Shown here: positions 1 through 7,565 of the stretch, piece by piece
Numbering within the stretch: position 1 is the first letter of the stretch
Layout of the letters: each line of letters begins with the position of its first letter
Origin: Desulfomicrobium sp.
Lineage (GTDB): Bacteria; Desulfobacterota; Desulfovibrionia; Desulfovibrionales; Desulfomicrobiaceae
NCBI GenBank assembly: GCA_003542385.1
Contig: DPKT01000099.1
Span: 1-15,633 of the forward strand
Direction: 5' to 3'
DNA length: 15,633 bases
Program-made: the position numbers and the translations under genes
Notes under the pieces: generated by a model
Told to the model about the DNA's origin: nothing
The model's input: the letters and a program-made list of their open reading frames with translations, nothing else
Databases searched by the model: none

Positions 1-1255
1 GGCAGAGGATGCCCTCGGCGTTGCCGGAACTCGATTCGACGGGCACGAAGATGCGCGCACCGGACTGGATGCAGGCGCTGCCCGTCAGCACGTCCACGAA
101 ATCGGGCGGCAGTTCCGGCGCCCCCATCGTCTCGGGCCAAACGTAATAATTCTGGGAGGCCATGGTGCAGACATAGGCGATGCCGCGCGCTCCGAAGCGG
201 GTACAGATCTGGGGCAGCGCGAAATTCCACAGTTCCGCGCGGGAACTGCTCTGGCGCATGTCCTCGAGCAGGCGCACGAACAGGCGCACGTCGGCCTGCC
301 TCGCCCCGGCCTCCCGCGACAGCGCCTCGGTGCGTTCAGCGACCATCAGACGCAGATTCTCGGCATAGTCCTGGAGCTGGTGGCGGGCGGTGTAGAGGTG
401 CTCGCCCATCTGCTCCATGCCCTCGACGAGTTCCTCGATCTCGTCGCCCTGCTCCAGCTTGCGCAGGATGGCCGACCCCTCGGCGTCGGCCACGTTTCGA
501 CGGAAGACGTTGTTCAGGCGTTTGAGGTTGTTGACCACGAGCACCCTGAAGAGGACGTTGGTGGCCGAAAAGAAAAGAAGGGCCCCGAAAGCGAAAAAGG
601 AGAAGTAGGTCAGAATGGTCTGCTGCACCCGCCCCACGCTGCTGTGCACGGAGATGCCCACGAAATCCACGCCGGCGATGGCACCAAGTTCCTTGCCGAA
701 CCCCCTGGCGCCATAGAGGGATGTCAGTTCCGAAGGCGCGGCTTCCGGCCGCCCGTGGCAATACATGCAGCTTTCCTCGAAACGGACCGCACGGGCCTTG
801 ATGTAGTACCGTTCCGTGTCCATGGTCCTGTACCCTTGCCAGACCTCCTGGTCGGGATTGGCTCGGAAATACCCTATCAGCTCCCTCTCGTGGACATTGG
901 CCTCGTAAGACGGATTGCGTGCATCTATGGCCACCCGACGGTAGATGACGCCCTCGTGGTCGTCGTTGATGGAGGCCATGATGGTCCGGGAGATGAAGGA
1001 TGAGGACATGGCCTCGATGACGAAGGTCGAAGGCAGGCGCTCGTACATGGCCGGCCGGAGCACGTCGCGCACGTAGTGCTGGATGGAGTCCACGTTCTTG
1101 AAGATGAGCAGGGCCTTGTCCCTGACCTCCTCCTCGAGGACGTTCTTCATGTGCAGGTAGAACCCGGTGGAAAAACCGATACCTAGGATGAGGGCGGCGA
1201 CGAGCAGGCCGGAGACGAACTTGGTCTGTATTTTCAATGGCTTTGGGATATGCAT
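1..1255 (-). CDS. Membrane sensor with c-type heme (Tll0287-like/DUF3365) domain, HAMP and GAF-like region; C-terminus cut by window edge
   Basis: The reading frame is open for 418 codons from an ATG at 1255 to the left edge, so the output domain is missing. A membrane segment spans about residues 12-34. An extracytoplasmic domain follows (about 35-210) and carries a c-type heme motif, Cys163-Met-Tyr-Cys166-His167. A second membrane segment lies at about 212-236, a HAMP-like linker at about 238-290, and a short coiled coil near 300-320. The last 90 or so residues look GAF-like. This layout fits the Tll0287-like heme sensors that feed histidine kinase, diguanylate cyclase or chemotaxis outputs; which output is used here cannot be seen. 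Upstream of the start there is only a weak ribosome site (AGGCAGG). The gene lies 164 bases after the small membrane gene on the same strand and may have its own promoter. Role inferred: sensing redox state or a gas ligand in the periplasm. Confidence 0.85.
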   Translation of the reverse strand, partial: MHIPKPLKIQTKFVSGLLVAALILGIGFSTGFYLHMKNVLEEEVRDKALLIFKNVDSIQHYVRDVLRPAMYERLPSTFVIEAMSSSFISRTIMASINDDHEGVIYRRVAIDARNPSYEANVHERELIGYFRANPDQEVWQGYRTMDTERYYIKARAVRFEESCMYCHGRPEAAPSELTSLYGARGFGKELGAIAGVDFVGISVHSSVGRVQQTILTYFSFFAFGALLFFSATNVLFRVLVVNNLKRLNNVFRRNVADAEGSAILRKLEQGDEIEELVEGMEQMGEHLYTARHQLQDYAENLRLMVAERTEALSREAGARQADVRLFVRLLEDMRQSSSRAELWNFALPQICTRFGARGIAYVCTMASQNYYVWPETMGAPELPPDFVDVLTGSACIQSGARIFVPVESSSGNAEGILC

Positions 1256-1341
1256 GGGCCTGCCTGGAACCAGTGCCGCTTCGGTGGACGAGCGGCGGAC
1301 TGAGATGATCGGACCGGGAGGCCGCGCCGTCAGCGAACGGG

Positions 1342-1364
1342 CGCCTCACGAATTCGATTAGGCG
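1342..1364. repeat. Imperfect palindrome upstream of the heme sensor gene
   Basis: Five-base arms CGCCT and AGGCG flank an inner self-complementary CGAATTCG, with a 3/2-base asymmetry between them. It lies about 90 bases before the sensor start, in the gap after the 77-residue gene. It could be an operator or a small hairpin. No clear -35/-10 pair is visible beside it. Confidence 0.3.
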
Positions 1365-1419
1365 AGACGGGATGAACTGGCAAGGACCGGTCGATGCGGC
1401 CGGACGGGAGCCGTGGCGG

Positions 1420-1653
1420 TCATTGCTGCTTGAGAACCTCGTAGAGATAGTTCTCCCCTTCCTTCACCTGCTCCACGTCGGTGTAGTAGTAGCGCGTGGG
1501 GTCGATGCCGTTGTCCGCCAGGTACAGGGACATGCGGTGCAACACCCCGACGGAGTTGGTCAGCACGGGCAGAAAGAGGTAGACGAAGGCCAGGGCCGTG
1601 CCCAGGGCCAGGACGAAGTTCCTCATTCGCACGGACAAGCTTTGTGGGTTCAT
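1420..1653 (-). CDS. Small membrane protein, 77 aa, unknown function, paired with the YeiH-type permease
   Basis: The product starts MNPQSLSVRMRNF and has one strongly hydrophobic stretch at about residues 11-36. A polar tail rich in Tyr, Asp and Glu follows, ending EVLKQQ. An AAGGA ribosome site lies 9 bases before the ATG, immediately after a strong hairpin that separates it from the permease gene. The one-segment topology and co-transcription suggest a small accessory subunit of the permease, but no domain is recognised and the function is unknown. The hydrophobic, codon-consistent frame and good ribosome site argue for a real gene. Confidence 0.75.
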   Translation of the reverse strand: MNPQSLSVRMRNFVLALGTALAFVYLFLPVLTNSVGVLHRMSLYLADNGIDPTRYYYTDVEQVKEGENYLYEVLKQQ

Positions 1654-1669
1654 GGTTCAGAGTCCTTTA

Positions 1670-1699
1670 CGGGCCGAGAGGGCAAACCCTCCCGGCCCG
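1670..1699 (-). other. Strong intercistronic hairpin between the permease and small-protein genes
   Basis: Arms 1670-1682 and 1687-1699 form a 13-base-pair stem with a single mismatch and a 4-base loop, 10 bases after the permease stop codon. On the minus strand the stem is followed by TAAAGGACT, not a T-run. It is therefore more likely a message-stabilising or partial-termination element than a full terminator. The ribosome site of the next gene follows the stem directly. Confidence 0.6.
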
Positions 1700-1708
1700 G
1701 TAGCGGTT

Positions 1709-3451
1709 TTAGATCTTGGCCGTGATTTCCGGGAAGACCACATAGAACATGACGTAGGCCATGGCCAGGGTCAGGGCAAGGTTGAAGCTCTGGCCGCAGA
1801 CGTACAGGATGAGCGGCTTGCCGCCCTTGAAGTACTTGGCCAGCTCGCGGAAGTTGGTGGACAGTCCGATGGCGGCGAAGGACAGGGCGAAGAACCAGTC
1901 GCGCAGGAGCTTGGTGCCGCCGCGCACGATGCCGTGTTCCATGACCGCGTCGCCCAGATCCTTGCCAAGATTCTGGTCCAGGATGGAGAACATGATGGAG
2001 GCGGCGATGAAACCCAGCACGAACTTGGGGAAGCGGTGCCAAATCTCGCCGGCGCCGACGGAGTGGCCCGTCTCGGTGCTCTCGACCTTGGTGACCCAGT
2101 AGATGGCCACGCAGAAGGCCGTCACGCCGATCATGACGTTCTGGATCATCTTGATGGTCGCGGCCACGTACATGGCCTTCTGACCCAGGAACGCGCCGGC
2201 CGCGGCCACGGCGCCGGTGGAGTCGATGGTGCCGCCCATCCAGGCGCCGCCCAGGACCTCGGGGATGCCCACGGCCTTGATGAAGGCCGGCATGGCGATC
2301 ATCATGATGGCGGTGAAGACCAGGGACAGGCCGATGGAAAGGGTCAGCTCCTCCTTCTTGGCCCGGCAGGCGGCCGCCGTGGCGATGGCCGCGGAGGTGC
2401 CGCAGACGGACATGTCGGCGGAGATGACGATGTTAAGGGTCCTGGAAGGCATCTTCAGCACGGTCTGGCCGAAGATGTAGGTCACGACGATGACGATGGG
2501 CGTCACGACCCAGGCCACGAAGATGCCGGGGATGCCGATGGCCACGATCTTGTTGAAGAGGACCTCGGCGCCCAGGAGCACAAGGCCGGTCTTGATGAAG
2601 AACTCGACCTGGCAGGACGGCAGGACCCACTTGGGGGTGCCCAAGGTGTTGGCGATGAGCATGCCCAGGACCACGCCCCAGGCCTCGGCGCCGAAACCGT
2701 ACTGCTTGGAGATGGCCTGACCGCCCAGCATGTAGGCCAGCACCGCGACCAGGAAGACCATGGTGAAGCCCTGCGCGAACTCCATCATGTTCTTGCCCAT
2801 GAGGGCTATGCCCAGGCCGAAGGCCAGGGCCAGGAAGACGCACAGGCCGATGAGGCCGGGGATCAGGTTGAAGGCCTTGTTCTCGGTCTTCTTCTTGGCG
2901 TCACCGGCGGCCTTGTTGGCGTCGCGCCAGGCCTTGATCTTGGCGGATGCGTCGTCGTTCAGGGCCTTGTCCTGGAACATGGCGCCCGCGGCGGCTTCCT
3001 CGGCGGCCACGGCGGCGGTCAGCGCGGCCTCGGCATTTGCCTTGGCCTCTTCGTACTTGGGCATGGCCTTTTCGTTCTTGGCCTTGGCCTGCTCCTCACT
3101 CTGCATCAGGGAGTCGAGGGGGTTGGACGTCCAGGAGCCTGGGGTCTTGGTCCAGTGAGAGGCGAACTTGCCGAAGGGGGTGCTGGTGCCCTTGAGTTTG
3201 CCCTTGTCGTCCTGAGCCTTGTACCAGGCGAGGGTCTTGAAGGGGGCCTTGGCCGCCTCGGCGGCCTGGATCTCGTCGGCGGCCTTGATCTTGGCTGCGA
3301 ATTCGTCCTTGGGTCCGAAGCTGGTGTAGGCCAGGATGCACACGGCGATGATGATGAAGCCGAGCCAGATGGCCAGAAAATCCTCTTTCTTCCACAGATC
3401 CGACCACTGGCTCTTGCCGTGGTCGATGACGACGTTGCTGTCTTGGGCCAT
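1709..3451 (-). CDS. YeiH/UPF0324-family putative sulfate exporter permease with a long N-terminal insert
   Basis: This is a polytopic membrane protein of 580 residues. A first membrane segment (about 25-44) is followed by a polar Ala/Lys/Glu-rich stretch (about 45-193), then roughly ten hydrophobic segments to the C-terminus. The later part carries the family signature SADMSVCGTSAAIA around Cys350 and the repeated small-residue helices of the YeiH (Cons_hypoth698) family, often annotated as putative sulfate exporters. Typical family members are about 330-350 residues, so the first helix plus insert is an addition. The ATG at 3451 was chosen over the in-frame ATG at 3541 because AAGGAGG lies 11 bases before it and the extra 30 residues are charged and unlike a membrane leader. 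The substrate is unproven; sulfonate, sulfite or sulfate-type anions are the usual proposals. It leads a probable operon with the 77-residue gene. Confidence 0.85.
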   Translation of the reverse strand: MAQDSNVVIDHGKSQWSDLWKKEDFLAIWLGFIIIAVCILAYTSFGPKDEFAAKIKAADEIQAAEAAKAPFKTLAWYKAQDDKGKLKGTSTPFGKFASHWTKTPGSWTSNPLDSLMQSEEQAKAKNEKAMPKYEEAKANAEAALTAAVAAEEAAAGAMFQDKALNDDASAKIKAWRDANKAAGDAKKKTENKAFNLIPGLIGLCVFLALAFGLGIALMGKNMMEFAQGFTMVFLVAVLAYMLGGQAISKQYGFGAEAWGVVLGMLIANTLGTPKWVLPSCQVEFFIKTGLVLLGAEVLFNKIVAIGIPGIFVAWVVTPIVIVVTYIFGQTVLKMPSRTLNIVISADMSVCGTSAAIATAAACRAKKEELTLSIGLSLVFTAIMMIAMPAFIKAVGIPEVLGGAWMGGTIDSTGAVAAAGAFLGQKAMYVAATIKMIQNVMIGVTAFCVAIYWVTKVESTETGHSVGAGEIWHRFPKFVLGFIAASIMFSILDQNLGKDLGDAVMEHGIVRGGTKLLRDWFFALSFAAIGLSTNFRELAKYFKGGKPLILYVCGQSFNLALTLAMAYVMFYVVFPEITAKI

Positions 3452-3473
3452 GGGTGTTTCTTCCTCCTTGCTT

Positions 3474-3513
3474 GTTTCGAATGAATCCCCGCTGCGGGGC
3501 ACCTTTTCGAAAC
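3474..3513. promoter_or_regulatory. Nested inverted repeat in the permease leader
   Basis: Outer arms GTTTCGAA (3474-3481) and TTCGAAAC (3506-3513) enclose an inner CCCCGC/GCGGGG stem with a 1-base loop (3487-3499). Each outer arm is itself a TTCGAA palindrome, and the two centres are about 30 bases apart, close to three helical turns. It starts 22 bases before the permease ATG, just ahead of the ribosome site. It could act as a paired operator in DNA or as a leader hairpin in RNA. Confidence 0.5.
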
Positions 3514-3521
3514 GACGGATA

Positions 3522-3537
3522 ACAAAAGCCATGCCAA
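3522..3537 (-). promoter_or_regulatory. Candidate sigma-54 (-24/-12) promoter for the permease operon
   Basis: On the minus strand the sequence reads TTGGCATGGCTTTTGT. It matches the sigma-54 consensus YTGGCACG-N4-TTGCW at all but two defined positions: T for C in the -24 block and T for C at -12. The GG and GT dinucleotides are 10 bases apart, as required. The predicted transcript would start near 3510, at the edge of the nested inverted repeat. The -12 GC is not perfect, so this is a candidate only. Confidence 0.4.
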
Positions 3538-3599
3538 GCAAGCCCAGAGGTCACGCCATTCAATTTCAACACGTTACAGGCAGCGGATGCCCGAGATGC

Positions 3600-3615
3600 G
3601 ACAACATGACTTGTC
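3600..3615. repeat. Short inverted repeat, possible activator site
   Basis: GACAA and TTGTC arms are separated by 6 bases. The site lies about 90-105 bases upstream of the predicted sigma-54 start point of the permease, a distance typical for enhancer-binding activators. Five-base arms are short, so chance is a real alternative. Confidence 0.2.
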
Positions 3616-3723
3616 ACCTGAAAACCTGAGTTTACAGAACGGATACCATCTGCGGAAACAGAAAGGGAGGCGGGTAAAGGAAGCCGGCCCCGACGGCGGG
3701 TACGCCGAGGCCTGCCGGGAAGT

Positions 3724-4476
3724 TTACTTGGCGATGTCGAGCTCGCGCTTCTTGGTGTAGACGAAGCGAACCAGCTGATACTCGAATGGGCTCCCGGTTT
3801 CGTAGTACCGGAACTTGACCTGATGCCGGGCGTCCACGGCCTTCAGCCCGTACACGGCCGTGGTCGCCGTGCCCCGAGCCGCCCACCCCATGCCGTCGAA
3901 GACGAAGTCCGCGGGGTTGAGGGTCAGGACCGCGTCGAAGGCCGTGCCCCCGGCGTCCCGCAGCCCAGAGGGCCCGAGGACCGGCAGGACCAGGTACGGC
4001 CCGGGGGGCACGCCCCAGACGCCCAGAGTCTGCCCGAAATCCTCGTTCTCCTGCGGGATGCCCCCCTTGCCCAGCACATCGATCAGGCCGCCCAGCCCGA
4101 TGGTCGTATTGAAGACGAAACGGCCCAGCGAAACCGAGGCCTTCTTGGGGTTGCCCTGCAGGACCGAGTTGACGAAAATCGGTATTTCTTTGAAATTGTT
4201 AAAAACATTCGAGACGCCCTGCTGCACGCTGTCCGGCAGGACCGCTTCGTAGAAACGAACCACCGGCAGGTAGACGTACCGGTCCAACTGGGCGTTGAAA
4301 TGGTACATCGAGCGGTTGAACCCTTCCCAGGGGTCTTCGACCAGGAAGAGCCTCTCGACCTCCGGGTCTTCGGGCAGCCCACGGTGCACGGGAGCCTGGA
4401 AAGGCCCGGGCTGGTGCTCCGGAGTGGTGGCGCAGCCGCTGGCCAGAACGAGAAGAAGAAGGAGAAGAACGCGCAT
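3724..4476 (-). CDS. mlaA: MlaA/VacJ family outer-membrane phospholipid-asymmetry lipoprotein
   Basis: This 250-residue protein starts with a lipoprotein signal, MRVLLLLLLVLASGC, with the lipobox LASGC and lipidated Cys15. The MlaA hallmark DPWEGFNR follows at 48-55. Further family features include the NNFKEIPIFVNS region (93-104), TTIGLGGLIDV (124-134), and PPGPYLVLPVLGPS (157-170). Length is normal for MlaA. In well-studied bacteria MlaA removes misplaced phospholipids from the outer leaflet of the outer membrane and hands them to the periplasmic MlaC. No mlaBCDEF genes are in the window. The start at 4476 was chosen because GAGG lies 6 bases before it; an in-frame ATG at 4488 overlaps the preceding TGA by 4 bases and would add MRRP. 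The gene is tightly coupled to the hydrolase gene upstream. Confidence 0.93.
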   Translation of the reverse strand: MRVLLLLLLVLASGCATTPEHQPGPFQAPVHRGLPEDPEVERLFLVEDPWEGFNRSMYHFNAQLDRYVYLPVVRFYEAVLPDSVQQGVSNVFNNFKEIPIFVNSVLQGNPKKASVSLGRFVFNTTIGLGGLIDVLGKGGIPQENEDFGQTLGVWGVPPGPYLVLPVLGPSGLRDAGGTAFDAVLTLNPADFVFDGMGWAARGTATTAVYGLKAVDARHQVKFRYYETGSPFEYQLVRFVYTKKRELDIAK

Positions 4477-4484
4477 GGGTCGCC

Positions 4485-5780
4485 TCATTTGCGGAAGAAA
4501 TCGAGCATGGCCGCCACATTGTCCCTGAAGCGCAGGTTGCCGCAATGGCCGCCGGCGGGAAAGACGGTCAGGCGCGGCCCGAACGTGTTCTCCAGGAAGG
4601 CGAAGTTTTCCGGCGTCAGGATGGGATCGTCGGCGTTTGTCATGACGGCGATGCCTCCCGCGCCGCGCAGAAACGGGCCGATGGCCTCCAGACTGCAGGC
4701 AGCTACGGCCTTTTCCGGGGTGATCGCCGGGTCGTGGAACTGCAGAAAGGGCAACAGGTACTCCCTGACGTAGTCCTCGAAGCTCACGCCCACGGCCGAA
4801 TCGAGGTAGGGGGCCAGGGATTCGTCCTTCACGATCCGGTGCCCCCGCGGCACGATGTACCCCGCGCCCGTGCACGTGTCGCTGGTGAAAACCATGGACG
4901 CCAGTGACAGACGGAAGGCCACCCCGATGAGGATCTTGAGCTCCTTCTCGGAGATGGAGCGGTTGCGGTGCAGGGCGAAGAGGAACTCGTCGCCGAAATT
5001 CACCTGGTCGCTGGCCCGGTACGCCTCGGAAAGCTGGCGCACCAGCCCGGCCACGGTGCGCGCGGCCTCGGACCGGTCGGCCACGTTGTCGGACAGCAGA
5101 TGGTCGAGGCGGATGGCCGAGGTCATGAGGTTCACGGCCGGGTTCAGCAGCAGCACCTTCTCGAAGCCGAAGCGCCCCTCGCGGGTGTCCAGTTCGGCCA
5201 GGAAAGCCGCCTGGGTCCCGCCGAGGCTGTAGCCGGCGAGGTGGAAGGACGCGATCCTGTCCCGCCCTATCCGGTCAGCGATGGCGTCCATGGTCTGGTA
5301 GAGGTCGGCCACGTCGTGGGGGATGTAGCCCGGCACCTGGGTCGTCGAGGCGCTGACCACGAAATTGGGATAGGTCGGCGAGGACAGCGTGACCACGTGG
5401 AAGCCGGCCCGATGGAAGACCCGTTGCAGGAAACTGCACGTGGCCGACTCGTGGGAGGAGCCGGTGCCGGCCAGGATGAACAGCAGGGGCGCCTTGCCCC
5501 GCTGCTGCGCCAGCGTGTACTGCAGGGTGTCGTCGTACCACAGGATCTCGGGTACGGGACGATCATGCAGGAGCATCTCCCGGCCGCGCACGGCTCCGAG
5601 ATCCTGCAGGGGGTTCAGATCCGAAAAGCCGGCCGGCCGCACGGATGACAGGTCGAACTCGTCCCGCGGCAGCGTGCCGAAAACCGTGGCCTCGTAAGGG
5701 TTCGTGAACGGATAGTCATAGGCCTGCGCGGAAAACGCCGCGGACAGGGCGAACAGGCAGAACAGAACGACGCGGTGCAT
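4485..5780 (-). CDS. Exported serine alpha/beta hydrolase next to mlaA
   Basis: This 431-residue protein has a Sec signal peptide, MHRVVLFCLFALSAAFSAQA, with likely cleavage after Ala20. An alpha/beta hydrolase core is indicated by an oxyanion-hole-like stretch FILAGTGSS (101-109) and the nucleophile elbow GYSLGG with Ser185. Asp384 or Asp385 (TNADDP) and His412 (GGHCGN) complete a plausible catalytic triad in the usual order. The ATG at 5780 has TGGAGG six bases ahead; upstream codons in frame do not look like a protein. The stop lies 8 bases before the mlaA start, so the two are almost certainly co-transcribed. A periplasmic lipase, phospholipase or esterase acting on envelope lipids is a reasonable inference from the location and the mlaA partner, but the substrate cannot be read from sequence. 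Confidence 0.85.
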   Translation of the reverse strand: MHRVVLFCLFALSAAFSAQAYDYPFTNPYEATVFGTLPRDEFDLSSVRPAGFSDLNPLQDLGAVRGREMLLHDRPVPEILWYDDTLQYTLAQQRGKAPLLFILAGTGSSHESATCSFLQRVFHRAGFHVVTLSSPTYPNFVVSASTTQVPGYIPHDVADLYQTMDAIADRIGRDRIASFHLAGYSLGGTQAAFLAELDTREGRFGFEKVLLLNPAVNLMTSAIRLDHLLSDNVADRSEAARTVAGLVRQLSEAYRASDQVNFGDEFLFALHRNRSISEKELKILIGVAFRLSLASMVFTSDTCTGAGYIVPRGHRIVKDESLAPYLDSAVGVSFEDYVREYLLPFLQFHDPAITPEKAVAACSLEAIGPFLRGAGGIAVMTNADDPILTPENFAFLENTFGPRLTVFPAGGHCGNLRFRDNVAAMLDFFRK

Positions 5781-5881
5781 GCCGGGCCTCCACGTAAGGA
5801 AAATGTTGCGGTCTTCTAGCCCTTGGCTTCCGGCGAGGCAAGTTCGGCCGCGGCCGGCCAGGCGAGCCAGTGCACGGGTGT

Positions 5882-7276
5882 TCAGGACTGCCGGGACGGG
5901 TCCCCGTCGCCCCCGGTTGCGGAACGGATCTTTCCGATGGCGGCCTTGGCCTGCTCGAAATCCGGGTCGACCTGCAGGGCGGCCCGCATGTACCGGTCCG
6001 CATCCGGGAACTTCTTCATCTGGAGGTAGACCATGCCGATGTTGAACGGGATGAGCGGAGACTCCTGCAGAATCTCGGGCCGGGCTGCGACGGCCTTTTC
6101 GAACTGCTTGACGGCCTTCAAGTGCTCCTTGCCCTGAAAATAGGCCATGCCCATGTTGTAGTGCAGCCCCGGTTCGTCCGGGATGACATGCAGGGCTTTC
6201 TGGTACGCATCCACGGCGCCCTGCCAGTCGCCCTGCTTGCGCAGGGAAAGCCCCATCTCGTTGACCATCCACAGGTCGGCGCGCGAGAAATCGCTGCCCT
6301 TGCTCTCCAGGGCCTGTCGCATGAACGCGAGCCCCTGCTCGGGGTTGATCTCGCGCAGCTTCACGCCAATCTCCATGTATGTCGAGGCCAGCATGTCGTT
6401 GGCCTGGGCCCGCACGATGCCCAGGGCGTCCTGGTAGTATTTCTGCGCAGCCTCCTCCTGGCCGTTCTTGCTGTACTGCTCGCCGATGCTGATCTTTCGC
6501 TCGTGGTTGAGGGGCGAAATCTTGTCCATGAGCAGCAGGTATTTGAGATAGTTTGCCGCGTCATCGGCCTCGAGGTAGAGGTTGGCCAGCCGCTGCAGCG
6601 GCTTCAGATTCAAGCGCGACCCCTTGGATGCTTCCTTGTAATAGAGCTCCGCGTTGCCGAAATCCTTCTTGCTCTTGAAAATGTCGCCCTTGAGCATCAT
6701 GCATATGGAACTGCTCGGCTTTTCCTTGAGGAGCATCTCTATCTTCGGCATGGCCTCCTCGTACAGGCATTGGCCGATCAGCTTCTTGATCTGCTCCACT
6801 TCGACGAAAAAACTGTTGGTCGGCCTGATGGCGAAGGCGATCTTCTGGATGAGGTTGTTGATGGAGATGGGCTTGACGATGATCGAATCCACATCGTTCT
6901 CCGCGATGAAGGACACATGCTCTTCGGACACCTCAGGCGTCAGACAGATGATCTTGACCTTGTCCCCGAAACTCTCCTTGATGCGCTTGAATTCGTAGAC
7001 ATTGGATTTGCCGCTGATCTTCGACTCGATGAAGAGGACTATCTGCGCGTAGGCATTCAGCAGATCGCGGCATTTCCGCACCACATCCGAAGATACATGC
7101 GCCACTGCAAGCGAATCATAATTGAAGCCGATGAAACGCATTGCGCCGCGTACCGTCTTAACAAACATTTCATCATTCGTGACAAGAAAGAAAGATCCGT
7201 TCTGTTCCTTCAGATAGTTTGAGACCATCTGGTCATAAATAACTGCTTCTTCTTTCCGGATAAGCTTATGAGACAT
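5882..7276 (-). CDS. Degenerate receiver domain fused to tetratricopeptide repeats
   Basis: This 464-residue soluble protein begins with a receiver-like domain at about residues 27-150. The position that normally holds the phosphorylated Asp is Glu84 (IVLFIES). The conserved Thr (Thr113 in CLTP) and Lys-Pro (Lys135-Pro136 in IIVKPIS) are present. From about 155 to the end there are TPR helices, clearest at 338-372 (WQGAVDAYQKALHVIPDEP), 373-400 and 409-445. The ATG at 7276 was chosen for its AGAGGAAAC ribosome site; an in-frame ATG at 7474 would add 66 residues with a hydrophobic patch but lies in the intergenic gap just past the phoU hairpin. Function is probably a protein-protein scaffold or regulator. 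The hydrolase and mlaA genes follow on the same strand after 101 bases. Confidence 0.85.
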   Translation of the reverse strand: MSHKLIRKEEAVIYDQMVSNYLKEQNGSFFLVTNDEMFVKTVRGAMRFIGFNYDSLAVAHVSSDVVRKCRDLLNAYAQIVLFIESKISGKSNVYEFKRIKESFGDKVKIICLTPEVSEEHVSFIAENDVDSIIVKPISINNLIQKIAFAIRPTNSFFVEVEQIKKLIGQCLYEEAMPKIEMLLKEKPSSSICMMLKGDIFKSKKDFGNAELYYKEASKGSRLNLKPLQRLANLYLEADDAANYLKYLLLMDKISPLNHERKISIGEQYSKNGQEEAAQKYYQDALGIVRAQANDMLASTYMEIGVKLREINPEQGLAFMRQALESKGSDFSRADLWMVNEMGLSLRKQGDWQGAVDAYQKALHVIPDEPGLHYNMGMAYFQGKEHLKAVKQFEKAVAARPEILQESPLIPFNIGMVYLQMKKFPDADRYMRAALQVDPDFEQAKAAIGKIRSATGGDGDPSRQS

Positions 7277-7490
7277 GTTTCCTCTTCCAAATTCAAGATG
7301 CATCCGTTCCCAGGACTTTGCGTGCGTACTGAGCCAACGTATCCATGGATAGCTCACAACGGCCACCACAGCAAGGATGCGCAGCACGCTGTTGCAACCC
7401 TGCGGACGCATGGACTTTTCCCGGGAAAGACGGAAAGGCGAATCGCGGGCGACTGGCATCAGCGCCTCCCGCACAGCCCGTAAAGCGGCA

Positions 7491-7530
7491 GCGGGGATGG
7501 CGCGCCGTCCTCTGGTCGCGCCATCCCCGC
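7491..7530 (-). terminator. Long GC-rich hairpin ending the pho operon
   Basis: Arms 7491-7504 and 7517-7530 form a perfect 14-base-pair stem (GCGGGGATGGCGCG) with a 12-base loop, 35 bases after the phoU stop. The minus-strand sequence after it holds only a short CTTT, so it is not a classic T-tract terminator. Its position after the last pho gene and before the TPR gene supports an operon-end role. The rest of 7277-7565 would hold the TPR gene promoter; a weak TTGCTG-17-TATCCA pair is visible near 7345-7375. Confidence 0.65.
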
Positions 7531-7565
7531 GGGGGAGTGATGCTGATTCCGACGCCGCGCCGGGA

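Noticed and set aside
336..1349. 337-codon minus-strand frame overlapping the heme sensor gene
   Set aside because: It is out of frame with the sensor, Arg/Pro/His-rich, and lacks the heme motif and membrane segments found in the chosen frame.
1598..3484. 628-codon open frame on the plus strand opposite the permease
   Set aside because: The translation is Gly/His/Asp/Gln-rich with no recognisable fold, a usual antisense shadow of a GC-rich gene; the minus-strand frame encodes a clear membrane protein.
3632..3723. Possible terminator after mlaA
   Set aside because: Only short GGCG/CGCC and GGCC repeats are present with no T-run, too weak to call.
7277..7474. 66-residue N-terminal extension of the receiver-TPR protein
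   Set aside because: The frame is open, but the strong ribosome site lies at the later ATG and the upstream start falls next to the phoU hairpin; a receiver domain needs no such leader.
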